64,000 nucleotides of DNA from contig NZ_AAUW01000001.1 of assembly GCF_000168975.1 (NCBI RefSeq), positions 434,001 to 498,000 on the forward strand, written 5' to 3'. The translations under genes were made by a program, and so were the position numbers. This stretch comes from Roseibium aggregatum IAM 12614 (GTDB lineage: Bacteria; Pseudomonadota; Alphaproteobacteria; Rhizobiales; Stappiaceae). Of the stretch, positions 62,039 through 64,000 are shown piece after piece (the first letter of the stretch is position 1; every line of letters starts with the position of its first letter). Under the pieces are notes generated by a model. That model ran no database searches. It saw only the letters and a program-made list of their open reading frames with translations, and was not told the origin of the DNA.

Positions 62039-62419
62039 CGGAAATACCCCCTCTGATTCCCAGCCGGCAAAGTCTAGTGCATCTTGCACGTAATTGAACT
62101 CTGTTCAGCTACCTTGTTCTTGTAAAATCGATCACGTTTCTTTCCGTTCCCAGGAGAGTGTGCGCCGTTCTCGAAAATCTTCTCACGCAGTGACGCACCT
62201 GGGGCACAACGCAGACAAATTGGCGTTCCGACGGCAACAGCAGCCTTGACCGGGTTCTGTTTTCCGGTCCATAAAGCGCACCATGATGACGGCCACACGG
62301 AACATCATTTCGATCACCATTATTTGCAGCTAGCGACACCGCTGGCTGTGGCCGTTCCCTCTTGGCAAAATTTCCTTTGAGACGGACCGCCCGGCCAGCC
62401 GGCCAGGAGACCGTTTGAC
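62039..62419. other. Divergent upstream region of ldt and cysS, with a possible leader peptide
   Basis: This 381-base region has no convincing long gene. On the plus strand a 16-codon frame at 62283-62333 (MMTATRNIISITIICS, stop TAG) ends with a Cys codon next to the stop and lies 87 bases before cysS. GC-rich complementary blocks follow (ccggccagccggcc). A cysteine-sensing attenuator is conceivable but weakly supported. Confidence 0.35.
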
Positions 62420-63835
62420 ATGAGCGCCGCTGAGACAGAGACATCCGGCACTTTCAAGGGCTTGAAGCTCACCAACACATTGACGCGCCAGAAAGAGGAC
62501 TTCAGGGCGATCGATGACGGGAATGTGCGTCTCTACGTCTGCGGACCGACGGTCTATGACTTTGCCCATATCGGCAATGCGCGACCGGTCATCGTCTTCG
62601 ACGTGCTCTTCCGGCTTCTGCGACATCTTTACGGTGCGGACCACGTTACCTATGCGCGCAACATCACCGACGTTGACGACAAGATCAACGCACGGGCCCT
62701 GCGCGATTTCCCCGATTTGCCGCTCAATGAAGCCATTGCCCGGGTGACACAAAAGACGGCGGACCAGTTCCACAAGGACATCAGGTCTCTTGGCGTTCTG
62801 GAGCCGAGCATCGAGCCGCGCGCAACACAGCACATCGGCGGCATGGTCGAGATGATCGCGGCGCTGATCGAGAAGGGCCACGCCTATCAGGCCGGCGGCG
62901 AAGTGCTGTTCGATACGCAGTCCATGCCCGACTACGGCGGCCTGTCAAAACGCAAGCTGGATGAGCAGCTTGCCGGGGCCCGCATTGCGGTGGACGCGCA
63001 CAAGAAGAACCCAGGAGACTTTGTGCTCTGGAAACTGTCTTCCGACGAGGAGCCCGGCTGGGACAGCCCTTGGGGCAGGGGACGTCCCGGCTGGCACATC
63101 GAGTGCTCGGTCATGAGTGCGCAGCATCTCGGCGAGGTTTTCGATATTCATGGCGGCGGGCTGGATCTGATCTTCCCGCACCACGAAAACGAAATCGCCC
63201 AGTCCCGCTGCGCGCATGGCACCAAGGTCATGGCCAACTACTGGATGCATAACGGCTTCCTGCAGGTGGAAGGCCGGAAGATGTCAAAGTCCGAGGGCAA
63301 CTTCTTCACCATCCAGGAGCTTCTGGAAACCGACAGCTTCGGCGGCCGAAAGTGGCCGGGCGAAGTGCTGCGTCTTGCCATGCTGATGACAAACTACCGC
63401 GAGCCGATCGACTTCTCGAAGCGCAAGCTGGAAGAAGCGGAAAATCTACTGGCCCGCTGGCCGGACCCTGTCGAAACGGATGCGGCGCCCGCCGCCGAAG
63501 TGCTGGACGCCCTTCTGGACGACCTGAACACCGCAGGTGCGATCCAGGCACTCCACGCGCTTGCCGTCGAGGCGTCCAAGGATCCCGCCAAGCTGACCGT
63601 TTACTCTGCCTCCGCCGCGCTCCTCGGTGTTCACCCGGTCAAGGCGGATCTGTCCGGCGTTGATGAGGCGGCCATTCAGGCAGCCATCGAAAAACGCCTG
63701 GAAGCGCTCAATGCCAAGAACTGGGCGGAAGCCGACGCGATCCGAGATGATCTGACGTCTCAGGGAATTCTTCTAAAGGATTCAAAAGACTCAGAAACCG
63801 GTGCCCGCGTGACAACCTGGGAAGTCAAACGGTGA
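62420..63835 (+). CDS. cysS: Cysteinyl-tRNA synthetase
   Basis: This 471-residue class I synthetase has the HIGH-type '[28 protein letters not shown]' with the zinc Cys, '[14 protein letters not shown]' and '[16 protein letters not shown]' with further zinc ligands, and the '[13 protein letters not shown]' motif. Its C-terminal DALR-type helical domain follows. It charges tRNA-Cys. It appears monocistronic and is followed by a REP-like hairpin. Confidence 0.97.
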   Translation: MSAAETETSGTFKGLKLTNTLTRQKEDFRAIDDGNVRLYVCGPTVYDFAHIGNARPVIVFDVLFRLLRHLYGADHVTYARNITDVDDKINARALRDFPDLPLNEAIARVTQKTADQFHKDIRSLGVLEPSIEPRATQHIGGMVEMIAALIEKGHAYQAGGEVLFDTQSMPDYGGLSKRKLDEQLAGARIAVDAHKKNPGDFVLWKLSSDEEPGWDSPWGRGRPGWHIECSVMSAQHLGEVFDIHGGGLDLIFPHHENEIAQSRCAHGTKVMANYWMHNGFLQVEGRKMSKSEGNFFTIQELLETDSFGGRKWPGEVLRLAMLMTNYREPIDFSKRKLEEAENLLARWPDPVETDAAPAAEVLDALLDDLNTAGAIQALHALAVEASKDPAKLTVYSASAALLGVHPVKADLSGVDEAAIQAAIEKRLEALNAKNWAEADAIRDDLTSQGILLKDSKDSETGARVTTWEVKR

Positions 63836-63864
63836 GACGGTGCCAGGCGGAAAGACGGGATACC

Positions 63865-63914
63865 CCCCTCTGTCCACTAGCGCGGACATCTCCCCCGCAA
63901 GGGGGGAGAGGGGC
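63865..63914. repeat. REP-like palindrome downstream of cysS
   Basis: TCCCCC-gcaa-GGGGGGA at 63891-63907 is flanked by 'ccccctctgtccactagcgcggacatc' on the left, which contains GTCC-N8-GGAC. It resembles the C/G-run hairpin at 3514. The rest of the window end (63915-64000) shows no gene. Confidence 0.5.
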
Positions 63915-64000
63915 GTATGCCGCCCGGCTTTACTCTGGTACTCCACGCTCCAAGGCTTGGACGGGAAAACCGCTGAAGGTTGGACTGGGTCAGGATATCA

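Overview
This window reads as chromosomal DNA of an alphaproteobacterium, most likely a Hyphomicrobiales member close to marine Stappiaceae (Roseibium/Labrenzia). That assignment is inference. It rests on the moderately high GC content, the family mix (class II DAHP synthase, DUF1194, DUF2865, CreA, DUF2059, short GltX), the zinc-lobe-less threonine dehydrogenase, and REP-like palindromes of types common in that group. There are about 50 protein genes and one tRNA gene (Val, CAC). No prophage, insertion sequence, CRISPR array or replication origin was seen.

Layout. 1-1.3 kb: the start of an enoyl-CoA hydratase gene and a secreted DUF1194 protein. 1.3-7.3 kb: a minus-strand operon for corrinoid-dependent methyl transfer, in the order corrinoid protein, DUF1638 protein, 'virulence factor' domain protein, MetF-like reductase, methyl-H4folate methyltransferase, ferredoxin/ASKHA reactivase. 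Formate-H4folate ligase follows at 9.1-10.8 kb, after a TetR/DUF1772 pair. Together these could carry methyl groups from a corrinoid to methyl-H4folate and on toward formate. The substrate-specific methyltransferase is not in the window. 10.9-16.4 kb: a small membrane protein, regulators, RidA, a LysE exporter, and threonine degradation (kbl-tdh). 16.5-19.2 kb: NAD salvage (an NMN adenylyltransferase-Nudix fusion and nicotinamide phosphoribosyltransferase) behind a striking double operator. 19.2-26.1 kb: a YcaQ-like protein, a solute-binding protein, a TauE permease, GlxA and LysR regulators, and ferredoxin-NADP reductase.

26.3-32.2 kb: a glycan-modification cluster containing a NeuB-like synthase, two methyltransferases, a CMP-nonulosonate synthetase fused to a HAD domain that has lost its catalytic aspartates, and a TPR-glycosyltransferase. 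32.3-37.3 kb: a Q/R-rich secreted protein, tRNA-Val, a DUF4139 protein, phosphoglycolate phosphatase, and an AT-rich secreted orphan. 37.3-45.6 kb: a soluble chemoreceptor with a PilZ domain, RpiA, DUF2059, glutathione reductase and two CHASE4-type diguanylate cyclases. 45.6-64 kb: housekeeping genes (DAHP synthase, NAD synthetase, GltX, CysS), transport, regulators (MarR, and an ArsR with two cysteines placed as in persulfide sensors), a metallo-beta-lactamase-fold protein, CreA and an L,D-transpeptidase.

The best candidates for incompletely described biology are the six-gene C1 operon with its two uncharacterised small partners and Arg-rich protein tails, and the 26-32 kb glycan cluster. 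All functional names come from recognising sequence motifs by eye. No database search was run.
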